Shown here: in pieces, positions 15,535-23,461 of the stretch
Position numbering within the stretch: the stretch's first letter is position 1
Layout: each line of letters opens with the position of its first letter
Source of the DNA: Bacteroidota bacterium
GTDB lineage: Bacteria; Bacteroidota; Bacteroidia; Chitinophagales; Saprospiraceae
DNA: 33,061 bases
Assembly (NCBI GenBank): GCA_006226345.1
Contig: SBHD01000243.1
Coordinates: 1-33,061 of the forward strand
Direction: 5' to 3'
Translations under genes and position numbers: made by a program
Notes under the pieces: generated by a model
Told to the model about the DNA's origin: nothing
The model's database searches: none
Seen by the model: only the letters and a program-made list of their open reading frames with translations

Positions 15535-17787
15535 ATGACGCAGGTCAAATCACCGGTAATTCTGCCTAAAGAGGATACGGCGCTCATTCAGCGTGCTTAC
15601 CGTAACCTGCTTAAGTGCATGCCCATGCCTCTGAATGCAGAGGACCAGCACAATATACGTGCTGCCTTTGAACTGGCGGCCAAGGCACATCAGGAACAGC
15701 GCCGTAAATCCGGCGAACCGTATATCCTGCACCCCATCGAGGTGGCCCGGATATGTGTGGACGAGATTGGGCTGGGGCCTACTGCGGTGGTATGTGCCCT
15801 GTTGCATGACGTGGTGGAGGATACCGATGTCTCACTCAAGCAGATCCACGACCAGTTTGGGAAACCGGTAGCCCTGATCGTCGACGGGTTAACCAAACTC
15901 GACAGCCTGCATGATTCGGAAAGTCCGCAGGCAGAAAACCTCACCAAGGTTTTACGGACTATGCTGTCCGATGTGCGGGTGGTGCTGATCAAAATGGCCG
16001 ACCGGCTGCACAACCTGCGTACGATCAAAAGCATGCCTCCGCACAAGCAGTTGAAGATCGCTGCCGAAACCAGTACTATTTATGCTCCACTGGCACACCG
16101 GTTGGGCTTGTATAAGATCAAGACTGAATTCCAGGATATCTGCCTCAAGATCACCCACCCGGAAGATTACCATGAGATCGCCGAAAAACTGGCCCAGACC
16201 AAACGGGCACGGGAACAATACATCGAGGCATTCAAACGCCCCCTGCAGCGTGCCCTGAAAAAACAACTGGGCTGTACCATCCGGATCATAGGTCGTCCTA
16301 AAAGCATTTATTCGATCTGGAGTAAGATCCGTACCAAACAGGTCGATTTTGAGGATATCTACGATCTTTTCGCGATCCGGATCATTCTCGAGGTGTCTGC
16401 CGATCGGGAAAAAGTGGCGTGCTGGCAGGTATATGCCGTTGTCACGGATTTTTACAAACCGATCCCCGAACGGCTGAAGGACTGGATCACTAATCCTAAA
16501 GCTAATGGCTACGAATCGTTACACACTTCCGTAATCGGGCCGCAGGGCCGCTTTGTGGAAGTTCAGATCCGCTCGGTACGCATGGATGAAATTGCCGAAC
16601 GCGGCTTCGCAGCGCACTGGAAATACAAGGGTGTGCGTGGAATAGGCCACCGGGCGAATGTTTTTGAAAACTGGCTCAATCAGGTGCGAGATACCCTGGA
16701 GAATGTCGGCTCCGGCAGTCCGGTGGAGTTCCTGGCCGACTTCCAAAGCAACCTTTTCTCCGAAGAGGTGCATGTGTTTACGCCAAAGGGCGAGATGAAG
16801 ATATTGCCGGAAGGTGCCACTGCGCTGGATTTTGCTTTCAGCATCCACTCGGATGTGGGCACTACCTGCCGGGCAGTACGGATCAACAACCGGGTGGAGC
16901 GGATCAGTTATAAACTCCAGAACGGCGACCAGATCCAGGTCATCACAGATAAAAACCAGCATCCCAGCACAGATTGGCTGCAATATGTGGTGACGGCAAA
17001 AGCCAAAAACCGCATCCGGTCGGCACTCAAGGAAGAAAAACGCCGGCTGGCGGCATTAGGGCGGGAGATACTGGAACGTAAACTACAGAACCTGCACAAA
17101 TGTCCGGTCGAGGAGAACGCCGATATGCTGGCCCATTGGTTTGGCTTTCCCAACCGCCTGGAATTCCTCAGCGCTATCGCCCTGGAGCAGGTCGATCTCT
17201 CCGGCCTGAAATCTTTCCGGGCCGACGGTACGCGGCTGGTGGAAGTAGAAGGCGAAAAAGCGCCACCGCCCAGTGCAGAGGAATCCAGGCCAGCAGATAC
17301 GTCTCCGGCGCCTAAGCCCCTCAAACAACCAGGTAAGGCGGATGTGTTCATCAATGGTGAGCCCGGCTCCTACTACGCGTATTCTTTTGCTACCTGCTGC
17401 AACCCGGTTCAGGGCGATCCCATTTTTGCCTACGTTGGCGCCAAGGAAGGTGTTAAAATTCACCGGACCACCTGTCCGAATGCAGCCTTTTTGCTGGCAA
17501 ACTATGAATACCGGGTCCTGAAGGCCGAATGGGGAGCAATGGTCAAGGCGGACTTCGTTGCAACCATTCTGGTGACCGGAATCGATGACGGTCCGGGGGT
17601 GATCCAGCAGATCACGGACAAGATATCCAGCATGGGGATCAATATTCGTTCTTTCTCGATCTCGGGAGAAGGCGGGTATTTTGAAGGGCGCATCTCCCTG
17701 GTTGTCGGTAACACCGATCAACTCAACCAGGCGATCCGGGCGCTCAAAAATTTCAAGTTCGTGGCCAGCGTCAGCCGGATGGAATAA
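15535..17787 (+). CDS. rsh: Bifunctional (p)ppGpp synthetase/hydrolase
   Basis: 750-aa RelA/SpoT homologue controlling the stringent response. Hydrolase domain: LHDVVEDT (90-97) and KMADRLHNLRT (153-163), so the metal-binding HD motif is intact. Synthetase domain: RPKSIYSIWSK (254-264), DLFAIRII, and VEVQIRS (341-347) with the catalytic Glu, so synthesis is also likely. A TGS domain follows (about 412-472), then a helical region, a variable Pro/Ala linker (about 575-600), a Cys-containing module with CCNPVQGD (621-628) and a C-terminal ACT domain (about 675-750). The start at 15535 is preferred to a GTG 27 bp upstream because AGGAG (15520-15524) lies 10 nt before it. The gene is monocistronic, converging on the APH-like gene. 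Confidence 0.95.
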   Translation: MTQVKSPVILPKEDTALIQRAYRNLLKCMPMPLNAEDQHNIRAAFELAAKAHQEQRRKSGEPYILHPIEVARICVDEIGLGPTAVVCALLHDVVEDTDVSLKQIHDQFGKPVALIVDGLTKLDSLHDSESPQAENLTKVLRTMLSDVRVVLIKMADRLHNLRTIKSMPPHKQLKIAAETSTIYAPLAHRLGLYKIKTEFQDICLKITHPEDYHEIAEKLAQTKRAREQYIEAFKRPLQRALKKQLGCTIRIIGRPKSIYSIWSKIRTKQVDFEDIYDLFAIRIILEVSADREKVACWQVYAVVTDFYKPIPERLKDWITNPKANGYESLHTSVIGPQGRFVEVQIRSVRMDEIAERGFAAHWKYKGVRGIGHRANVFENWLNQVRDTLENVGSGSPVEFLADFQSNLFSEEVHVFTPKGEMKILPEGATALDFAFSIHSDVGTTCRAVRINNRVERISYKLQNGDQIQVITDKNQHPSTDWLQYVVTAKAKNRIRSALKEEKRRLAALGREILERKLQNLHKCPVEENADMLAHWFGFPNRLEFLSAIALEQVDLSGLKSFRADGTRLVEVEGEKAPPPSAEESRPADTSPAPKPLKQPGKADVFINGEPGSYYAYSFATCCNPVQGDPIFAYVGAKEGVKIHRTTCPNAAFLLANYEYRVLKAEWGAMVKADFVATILVTGIDDGPGVIQQITDKISSMGINIRSFSISGEGGYFEGRISLVVGNTDQLNQAIRALKNFKFVASVSRME

Positions 17788-17810
17788 CCGTTCTCTTGTA
17801 ACGGATCCTT

Positions 17811-18818
17811 CTATTTTAGTTGCTCCAGGTACCGGACCAAGAGGTCCCAATATTGCCGGGCCTGCCGGTGCAGTTCCGGTTTGGAATGTTCGCGCAGCTC
17901 CAGCAGGGTTACTTTGAGTCGTACGTTGGCCCGGTAGGCTTTAAAGAACAAAAAAATGGTCCGGTCTTCCTGTCGGGGAAATACTTCCCAATGTGTGTTA
18001 TAGGCTTTGATGAACGTTTCAGACAGGTCCGGGTGCTGCCGTGCTTCCAGGTCCATACACATAAAGGCAAGTTCATTAAGGATGTCCGACTGCCGGAAAT
18101 GGGCACTGAACTCAATACAGTCAAATACCAAGGGGCCGGTTGTGGTCAGAAAAATATTGCGGGTATGCAGATCGCCGTGCCCGTCTACCCAAAATCCCTG
18201 CTGCAGCCGTTCGGAAAACCGGTGCCGGTGTTGTTCCAGGAATTCCGGCAGTATACTGCGCCACTGTTGCAGGCACAGAGTCACCTCTGTTCCGATCGCC
18301 CCTTCCAGGTCGGAGCCAAACCGGTACAATTCGGCAAAATCGGCCCACAGACCTGCCGGGTGGAAATCCGGATGATCGGTGATAACCACTTTTTGGTGGA
18401 AGTCTGCCAGAATTGCTGCCAGTTGTTGGATCTGTGTGTTGCTGACGGCTCCTTTTTTCAACAATACATCCATCTGCCGGGCCTCATCCACGCGGCGCAT
18501 TTGTACGGCAAAGTCCTCGGGTGGTGCTCCGGTAGCGCCGATCGTCAGCTGCCCGTTCATCAAGGCGATGGGTAACACACCAAGGTAAAGATCGGGTGCC
18601 AGCCGGCGGTTCAGCCGGACCTCTTCGGTACAAAAGAACCGGCGTTTTTCAAGTGAGGAAAAATCCAGGAACCCGAAACTGACCGGTTTTTTGATCTTAA
18701 AGGCGAAGTCAGGCGTTAAAATGACCCAGGAAATATGTGTTTCTACACAGGTAGCCGGTTTTTTTGTGCCAGGAAAGGCGCCGGCGTCAAGTAGTGCTTG
18801 GATCTGCTGGGTGTTCAT
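17811..18818 (-). CDS. APH-like phosphotransferase
   Basis: 335-aa protein of the aminoglycoside-phosphotransferase/protein-kinase-like fold. The catalytic loop is GHGDLHTRN (213-221) with Asp216 and Asn221; the metal-binding Asp233 is in VFDCIEF. An N-terminal segment DFAFKIKKPVSFGFLDFSS resembles the start of the COG2187-type domain, which in many bacteria is fused to a P-loop kinase. Here the P-loop protein is a separate gene just upstream that overlaps this start by 32 bp in another frame, so translational coupling is likely. The ATG at 18818 is chosen because the domain begins there. The substrate is unknown; nothing in the context suggests antibiotic resistance. Confidence 0.8.
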   Translation of the reverse strand: MNTQQIQALLDAGAFPGTKKPATCVETHISWVILTPDFAFKIKKPVSFGFLDFSSLEKRRFFCTEEVRLNRRLAPDLYLGVLPIALMNGQLTIGATGAPPEDFAVQMRRVDEARQMDVLLKKGAVSNTQIQQLAAILADFHQKVVITDHPDFHPAGLWADFAELYRFGSDLEGAIGTEVTLCLQQWRSILPEFLEQHRHRFSERLQQGFWVDGHGDLHTRNIFLTTTGPLVFDCIEFSAHFRQSDILNELAFMCMDLEARQHPDLSETFIKAYNTHWEVFPRQEDRTIFLFFKAYRANVRLKVTLLELREHSKPELHRQARQYWDLLVRYLEQLK

Positions 18819-19311
18819 GATTCGGATGGGTGTATAGATGGAGCGTTTCAAGTAAGCGTTCCATTGGTGCTCTGTCGGACCAGAGGACAAGACAGGGCTC
18901 ACTCCAGGGCTCATACCGTTCCCGGATTTTTAAATATACATCAAAATCTGCTTCGCTGTCGGGTCGTGGCCGCCGTAGCCGTTCCCGGATCGTGGCTTCC
19001 GAAGCCTTTACCTCTATGCAGAATACCGGCACCTGCAATGCGGCCGCCAGCGCCTCAAATGGCGCCCGGATCGATTGCCGGTAAAAAGTGCTGTCAACGA
19101 CTGCAGTGCCTCCTTTTTGCAGTATAGCGCGGACTTTTTCCAGCATAGCAGCATAAACCTGTTCTTTGTCTGCCTGTCCGTACTTTCCCCGCAGCCCCAG
19201 TTCGCCCCGGAGTAGGTCGCTGTTGACATGCGCGCCACCATAGCGCGCGACATAATGCCGTGCCAATGTACTCTTGCCCGATCCGGGAAGGCCAGAAATC
19301 AGGATCAGCAT
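18787..19311 (-). CDS. P-loop kinase-like ATPase (zeta-toxin/AAA_33 type)
   Basis: 174-aa small NTPase with Walker A GLPGSGKST (7-15), a VNSDLLRGELG segment typical of AAA_33/Zeta-like small-molecule kinases (about 29-39), VVDSTFYR (about 71-78) and an arginine-rich RERLRRPRPDSEAD lid region. It probably phosphorylates a small molecule or works with the APH-like protein whose start it overlaps. In fused relatives I recall the APH part first and the P-loop part second; here the P-loop gene is first. A promoter-like TACTTTTG sits about 95 bp upstream. The substrate is unknown. Confidence 0.8.
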   Translation of the reverse strand: MLILISGLPGSGKSTLARHYVARYGGAHVNSDLLRGELGLRGKYGQADKEQVYAAMLEKVRAILQKGGTAVVDSTFYRQSIRAPFEALAAALQVPVFCIEVKASEATIRERLRRPRPDSEADFDVYLKIRERYEPWSEPCLVLWSDRAPMERLLETLHLYTHPNHEHPADPSTT

Positions 19312-19384
19312 GCTGTTTGGTTTATGTGTTGGTTTCTATGGAAAAAAAGGACAAGACAAGGCGTGTTTTTCGCGTGGTCATAAA

Positions 19385-19440
19385 ATTAAACCACATGACC
19401 TGTATTCAAAAGTATCCCTCAGAACGATTAAATCACATGA
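19385..19440. promoter_or_regulatory. Pair of 14-bp direct repeats, candidate operator
   Basis: ATTAAACCACATGA (19385-19398) and ATTAAATCACATGA (19427-19440) agree at 13 of 14 positions and start exactly 42 bp apart, about four helical turns. They lie in the 211-bp spacer between the divergent kinase/APH and lyase/CoA-transferase operons. They flank the predicted minus-strand promoter. The arrangement suits a regulator binding one face of the DNA and looping or occluding that promoter. Confidence 0.45.
19407..19414 (-). promoter_or_regulatory. TAnnTTTG -7 element for kinase/APH operon
   Basis: On the minus strand the sequence is TACTTTTG, an exact consensus -7 element, centred between the two 14-bp repeats. 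The -33 element is weak (AT-rich, no TTG at the right distance). The leader to the ATG at 19311 would be about 90 nt. Confidence 0.4.
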
Positions 19441-19482
19441 TAAAAGTTACGCTGTCGGTTGATACAGGTCTTTGATCGGTGT

Positions 19483-19500
19483 AGGTACAAATAAGTACCT
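19483..19500. repeat. Short inverted repeat before the lyase gene
   Basis: AGGTAC (19483-19488) and GTACCT (19495-19500) are perfect complements with a 6-nt AAATAA centre, ending 22 bp before the ATG at 19523. The position fits an operator over the promoter or start region of the lyase/CoA-transferase operon. Confidence 0.35.
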
Positions 19501-19522
19501 TAACCAAAATTTTCTGTGATTT

Positions 19523-21259
19523 ATGAATGGCGGTCAGATCATTACGCGTGTATTGCAGCATGCAGGCGTCCGTAATTTGTTCACCCTTTGTGGTGGGCAC
19601 ATCGGTCCTATCTATGTAGAAGCTGAAAAGGCCGGAATGCGCATATGGGATGTCCGGCATGAAGCCACCGCCGTATTTGCAGCCGATGCGGTTGCCCGGC
19701 TCACCGGTGTTCCGGGGGTCGCTGCCGTGACGGCAGGGCCGGGGGTGACCAACGCAGTTACCGCCATAAAAAATGCACAAATGGCTCAGTCTCCCTTGCT
19801 GTTACTCGGAGGGGCGACTGCTACACTACTGCGTAACAGAGGGGCATTACAGGACATCGATCAGGTGGCACTCTTGCGCTCAGCGGTTAAATATGATGCA
19901 CAGGCGGCACGAGTGCGTGATCTGGAACCAATACTGAACCGGGCCTTACGTACGGCACAAATGGGTGTGCCCGGGCCGGTTTTCCTGGAATTTCCGGTGG
20001 ATTTGTTGTATCCGGAAAAAACGGTGCGGGAATGGTATGGCCAAAAAAACAATAACGCGAAGGGGCTGCTGGAAAAGCTGACCCAGTGGTATATCAACCG
20101 CCATGTCAACCACCTGTTTTCAGGTATGCGGTCACAGACGTCCGGAACGCAACTGCCGGATCCGGCACAGGCCTTGCCGGGATTTGGTGCAGCAGCGCTG
20201 GAGAAAACACTTCGGGTGTTACAGAAGGCAGAAAATCCGGTTCTGTTACTGGGCAGCGGGGCACTGTTGTCGCCCCATCTGGCGGACGAACTGGCGCAGG
20301 CGGTAAAACAGCTGGGTATACCGGTCTACTGCAGCGGAATGGCCCGTGGGCTGTTGGGGCGGAACCATCCGGATCAGTTTTTTCACTATCGGAAAAAAGC
20401 CCTGAAGGAAGCCGACCTTATCATCCTGGCAGGTGTGCCGGTGGATTTTCGGCTGGACTATGGCCGGCATCTGGGACGGCGGGCAGTTAAAATTGCCCTT
20501 AACCGCAACCGACAGGAATTGTACAAGAATCTGCGCCCTCAGCAAGCCGTGCTGGCAGATCCGGCGGCTTTCCTGATCGCACTGGCGGGCCGTGCTCCGG
20601 CATCTCCCGGGTGGAAAAACTGGAAAGATGTGTTACAGAGCCGCGATGACGAACGTGAAAAGGAAATTGCCGAAATGGCAGCAACGGAAGTTCAGGGTAT
20701 CAACCCCCTGCAGCTTTTCCGGCATCTGGAAGCGCACCTGCCGGAAAACAGTATCCTCATAGCAGATGGCGGAGATTTTGCCGCTACTGCTGCGTACACT
20801 ATGCGACCTCGCAGGCCCCTGGGCTGGCTTGATCCCGGTGTGTTTGGCACACTGGGCGTGGGCGGTGGTTTTGCGTTGGGTGCGGCAGCCAGTTACCCGG
20901 ATGATTATATCTGGATCATTTACGGCGACGGAAGTGTGGCCTACAGCCTGGCCGAATTTGAAACATTTGCCAAAAACGGCCTGAAAGTATGTGGGATTGT
21001 GGGTAATAACGGTTCCTGGGAGCAGATTGCCCGCGATCAGATAGCCCTGTTGGGGGCAGAAACAGCAGTGTCGCTGCCCCGGACCGATTATGATAAAGTA
21101 GCTGGCGGGTATGGTGCTGCAGGTGAGCGCGTACATACCCAAGCGGAGTTTGAAAAAGCCCTGAAAAATGCCATAGCAAGCATGGACCGCGGTGTGCCGT
21201 ACCTGATCAATGCCGAGATCGGGAGCACGACATTCCGCAAGGGTAGTATTTCAATGTAG
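19523..21259 (+). CDS. ThDP enzyme resembling ILVBL/HACL2 2-hydroxyacyl-CoA lyase
   Basis: 578-aa thiamine-diphosphate enzyme of the acetolactate-synthase superfamily. The N-terminal Pyr domain has the catalytic Glu47 in [12 protein letters not shown]; the PP domain has the cofactor motif from GDG (468-470) to NN (495-496). Several segments are closer, from memory, to animal ILVBL/HACL2 than to IlvB: the [10 protein letters not shown] start, [16 protein letters not shown] (83-98), [11 protein letters not shown] (273-283), [13 protein letters not shown] (435-447) and the C-terminal FRKGSIS. ILVBL/HACL2 cleaves 2-hydroxyacyl-CoA to an aldehyde and formyl-CoA. A CoA-transferase-like gene follows, which fits a CoA substrate. 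A residue-level comparison was not run; acetolactate synthase or another carboligase remains possible, but no ilvN, ilvC or ilvD gene is present. Confidence 0.75.
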   Translation: MNGGQIITRVLQHAGVRNLFTLCGGHIGPIYVEAEKAGMRIWDVRHEATAVFAADAVARLTGVPGVAAVTAGPGVTNAVTAIKNAQMAQSPLLLLGGATATLLRNRGALQDIDQVALLRSAVKYDAQAARVRDLEPILNRALRTAQMGVPGPVFLEFPVDLLYPEKTVREWYGQKNNNAKGLLEKLTQWYINRHVNHLFSGMRSQTSGTQLPDPAQALPGFGAAALEKTLRVLQKAENPVLLLGSGALLSPHLADELAQAVKQLGIPVYCSGMARGLLGRNHPDQFFHYRKKALKEADLIILAGVPVDFRLDYGRHLGRRAVKIALNRNRQELYKNLRPQQAVLADPAAFLIALAGRAPASPGWKNWKDVLQSRDDEREKEIAEMAATEVQGINPLQLFRHLEAHLPENSILIADGGDFAATAAYTMRPRRPLGWLDPGVFGTLGVGGGFALGAAASYPDDYIWIIYGDGSVAYSLAEFETFAKNGLKVCGIVGNNGSWEQIARDQIALLGAETAVSLPRTDYDKVAGGYGAAGERVHTQAEFEKALKNAIASMDRGVPYLINAEIGSTTFRKGSISM

Positions 21260-21397
21260 GGTAAAAAATACCCGGAATAGTTGGTGGCAACCGATTTGGG
21301 AAGGCGGGCCGCCATTGTCTGTTCACCAGGTTTTGGTCCGGTTTCGAAGCGTATGCAGGTGGAGAACAAACTGGACAAATCCGCAAAATGGATCATT

Positions 21398-23122
21398 ATG
21401 AGTTGGTACGAACGTTTGCGTTTGCTCTTACATATTATCCGCTGGCGGTTTTCGTGGTCCAGAAAGGACCTTAACTACAGCCCGAAAGACGTTGCCTCCG
21501 GTAAATTTATCTCGGCCCGCGAGGCTGCTACGCTGATCCCGGACGGCACCACGGTATTTTCCAATGGTCTGGCCGGCAATGCGCGATGCTCGGTGTTTTT
21601 CTGGGCAATCCGGGACCGTTTTCTGAAGACCGGACATCCGTGCCAGCTCACCTGGGTAAATGTTGGTGCACAGGGTGGCCGCGGCAAAGTGCCGGGCACT
21701 ATTGAAGAACTCGGGTTGCCAGGCCTGATCGAGCGGTATATTGCCGGGCACCTGGAAACCTGTAAGGCTCAGTTGCGCCTGGCTGAAAAAGGCGCGCTTG
21801 AACTCCATACTCTTCCCCAGGGAGTAATGACCATGCTGCTCGACGGGCAGGCACATGGCCGCACCCGCCTGACCAGCCGCGTCGGTGTCGGCACTTTCCT
21901 CGATCCCCGGGTCGGGCAGGGTAGTTCGCTGACCCCCGATGCACTGGCACAGTACGTCGCTGTAGATGGTGACCCGGAACGCCTGTTGTATTTCCTTCCC
22001 AAAGTGAAAATTGCGCTGATCAACGCACCGTATGCAGATACCGAGGGCAATATATACCTGCAACATGCGGCTGCCTGGACTGAAAGCCTGGAATCGGCAC
22101 GTGCAGCACGTGCCAATGGAGGAAAGGTACTGGTAACGGTCAGCTCGATCATACCCAAAGATGACACGGCTGTCAGCCTGTCTGCAGAAGAGGTGGACTA
22201 CATTGTCGTACACCCCTATAATGAACAAACTGCTTCCATCCGCCAAACCCGGTACTGGCCTATGTTTGTGCCAGGCGGGATACAGGATGCCAATCATGCC
22301 GCCCGGCAACTGCGATTTATCAATAATATCCTGAAAATAACTCCTGTTCGCGGAGCAGTGGAATATGCACTGGCCCGCTTGGGAGCTAAGGTTTTTGCAG
22401 ATGCGGTTGGTCCGGGTGCCATGGTGAATATCGGTGTGGGCTTCCCGGAGGAGGTTGCCCGTCAGTTGGTAGCACAGCGCCTTTCGGACCAACTGATTTT
22501 TACAACGGAGGCTGGTGTGTATGGAGGGTTACCGGCCCCGGGCATATTTTTCAGTGCGGCGATTGGCCCGAAGCATATGGAACCGTCAGTCGAGATGTTC
22601 CGCCGGTATGAGTCCGGTCTGGATGTAGCTGTATTGGGTTTTCTTGAAGTAGATGGTGCCGGAAATGTCAATGCTTCCCATCGTGGTGGGCGGGTCCTGG
22701 ATACCGTGGGTCCGGGAGGTTTCCCGGATATCGCCAACGGTGCTCATACGATCATATTTATCGGCACCTGGATGGCAAAGGCACAGTTTGCGCTCGATAG
22801 GAACCGGTTGCGTATCATGCGCTCCGGCTCCTGCAAATTTGTCCGGAAAGTGCGGCATATCACCTTTAATGCACAAGAAGCCTGGCGGATGGGGAAACGG
22901 GTTTACTATGTCACCAATGTCGGTGTATTCAAGTTAACCAGCCGTGGTCTTGAACTTTGTCAGGTGGTGCCTGGGGTTGATGTCGAGCGGGATATCCTGC
23001 AGGTAAGTACCGCCCGGATCCACCTTCCGCGGGGCCGCCAGGTCCCGGTAGTATCAAATGCGGTCCTGACGGGTAACGGGTTTGAAATTCACCTGCAGGA
23101 GCCGGAATTGGAAAGCGTGTAG
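21398..23122 (+). CDS. Propionate-CoA-transferase-like class I CoA-transferase
   Basis: 574-aa CoA-transferase with both family I halves fused in one chain, as in propionate/acyl CoA-transferases (COG4670 type). The first half has AREAATLIPDGTTVFSNG (40-57) and GTFLDPRVGQGS (165-176); the second half has TTEAGVYGGLPAPG (369-382), where Glu371 should form the glutamyl-CoA thioester. These enzymes move CoA between acyl-CoAs and free acids. The start at 21398 is a judgement: in-frame alternatives are the ATG at 21353 and the TTG at 21281. Even so, a basic, Trp/Arg-rich ~35-residue leader precedes the domain, which is unusual. It lies 138 bp after the lyase gene and is probably in its operon, so it may activate 2-hydroxy acids or recycle formyl-CoA. 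Confidence 0.85.
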   Translation: MSWYERLRLLLHIIRWRFSWSRKDLNYSPKDVASGKFISAREAATLIPDGTTVFSNGLAGNARCSVFFWAIRDRFLKTGHPCQLTWVNVGAQGGRGKVPGTIEELGLPGLIERYIAGHLETCKAQLRLAEKGALELHTLPQGVMTMLLDGQAHGRTRLTSRVGVGTFLDPRVGQGSSLTPDALAQYVAVDGDPERLLYFLPKVKIALINAPYADTEGNIYLQHAAAWTESLESARAARANGGKVLVTVSSIIPKDDTAVSLSAEEVDYIVVHPYNEQTASIRQTRYWPMFVPGGIQDANHAARQLRFINNILKITPVRGAVEYALARLGAKVFADAVGPGAMVNIGVGFPEEVARQLVAQRLSDQLIFTTEAGVYGGLPAPGIFFSAAIGPKHMEPSVEMFRRYESGLDVAVLGFLEVDGAGNVNASHRGGRVLDTVGPGGFPDIANGAHTIIFIGTWMAKAQFALDRNRLRIMRSGSCKFVRKVRHITFNAQEAWRMGKRVYYVTNVGVFKLTSRGLELCQVVPGVDVERDILQVSTARIHLPRGRQVPVVSNAVLTGNGFEIHLQEPELESV

Positions 23123-23277
23123 GCTAAAAGCCACCACCTTATGGAGACTCGTGTTAGTGTTTAACCAGCACAGTCTGATAGACCAGTTGCCCGAATTTAA
23201 CAATACCATGAGGGCTTTCCCGCATTTACCACTGGAGTTGGCCATGACATAGTCGGCTCCTTCGGTCTCATTGGGGC

Positions 23278-23409
23278 TTAAAACGCGTTTGTTGATGCCG
23301 TGACCCGTCCCTCAAATACCAGAGCTGACCGTCCGATAATCTCTTCAAATGGAAGTTCGTACAATTGTGCCTGAAGGGGAGCTGTCGCTGTCAGGAGAAA
23401 CCGCAACAT
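23278..23409 (-). pseudogene. N-terminal stub of a decayed secreted protein
   Basis: From the ATG at 23409 the minus strand encodes 43 residues: a signal-peptide-like start MLRFLLTATAPLQAQ, then YELPFEEIIGRSALVFEGRV, then a stop. That second segment recalls the mature start of secreted Bacteroidota proteins (a 'SSLIFEGRV' pattern). Downstream, 23123-23277 has further short open stretches in other frames, for example one encoding HGIVKFGQLVYQTVLVKH before a stop, as expected after deletions and frameshifts. The whole 339-bp gap 23123-23461 holds no other gene. A short functional peptide is the alternative. Confidence 0.45.
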
Positions 23410-23461
23410 GCATATATGAGATAATACCGAAGTATATTAAATGATAGACTGATCAGTAAAA

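Noticed and set aside
17811-18818. Aminoglycoside resistance gene
   Set aside because: Only the fold and the HGDLHxxN loop are shared; the N-terminal part and P-loop partner point to a housekeeping or unknown kinase.
21428-22492. 354-codon minus-strand frame
   Set aside because: Antisense shadow of the CoA-transferase gene; Cys/His-rich junk composition.
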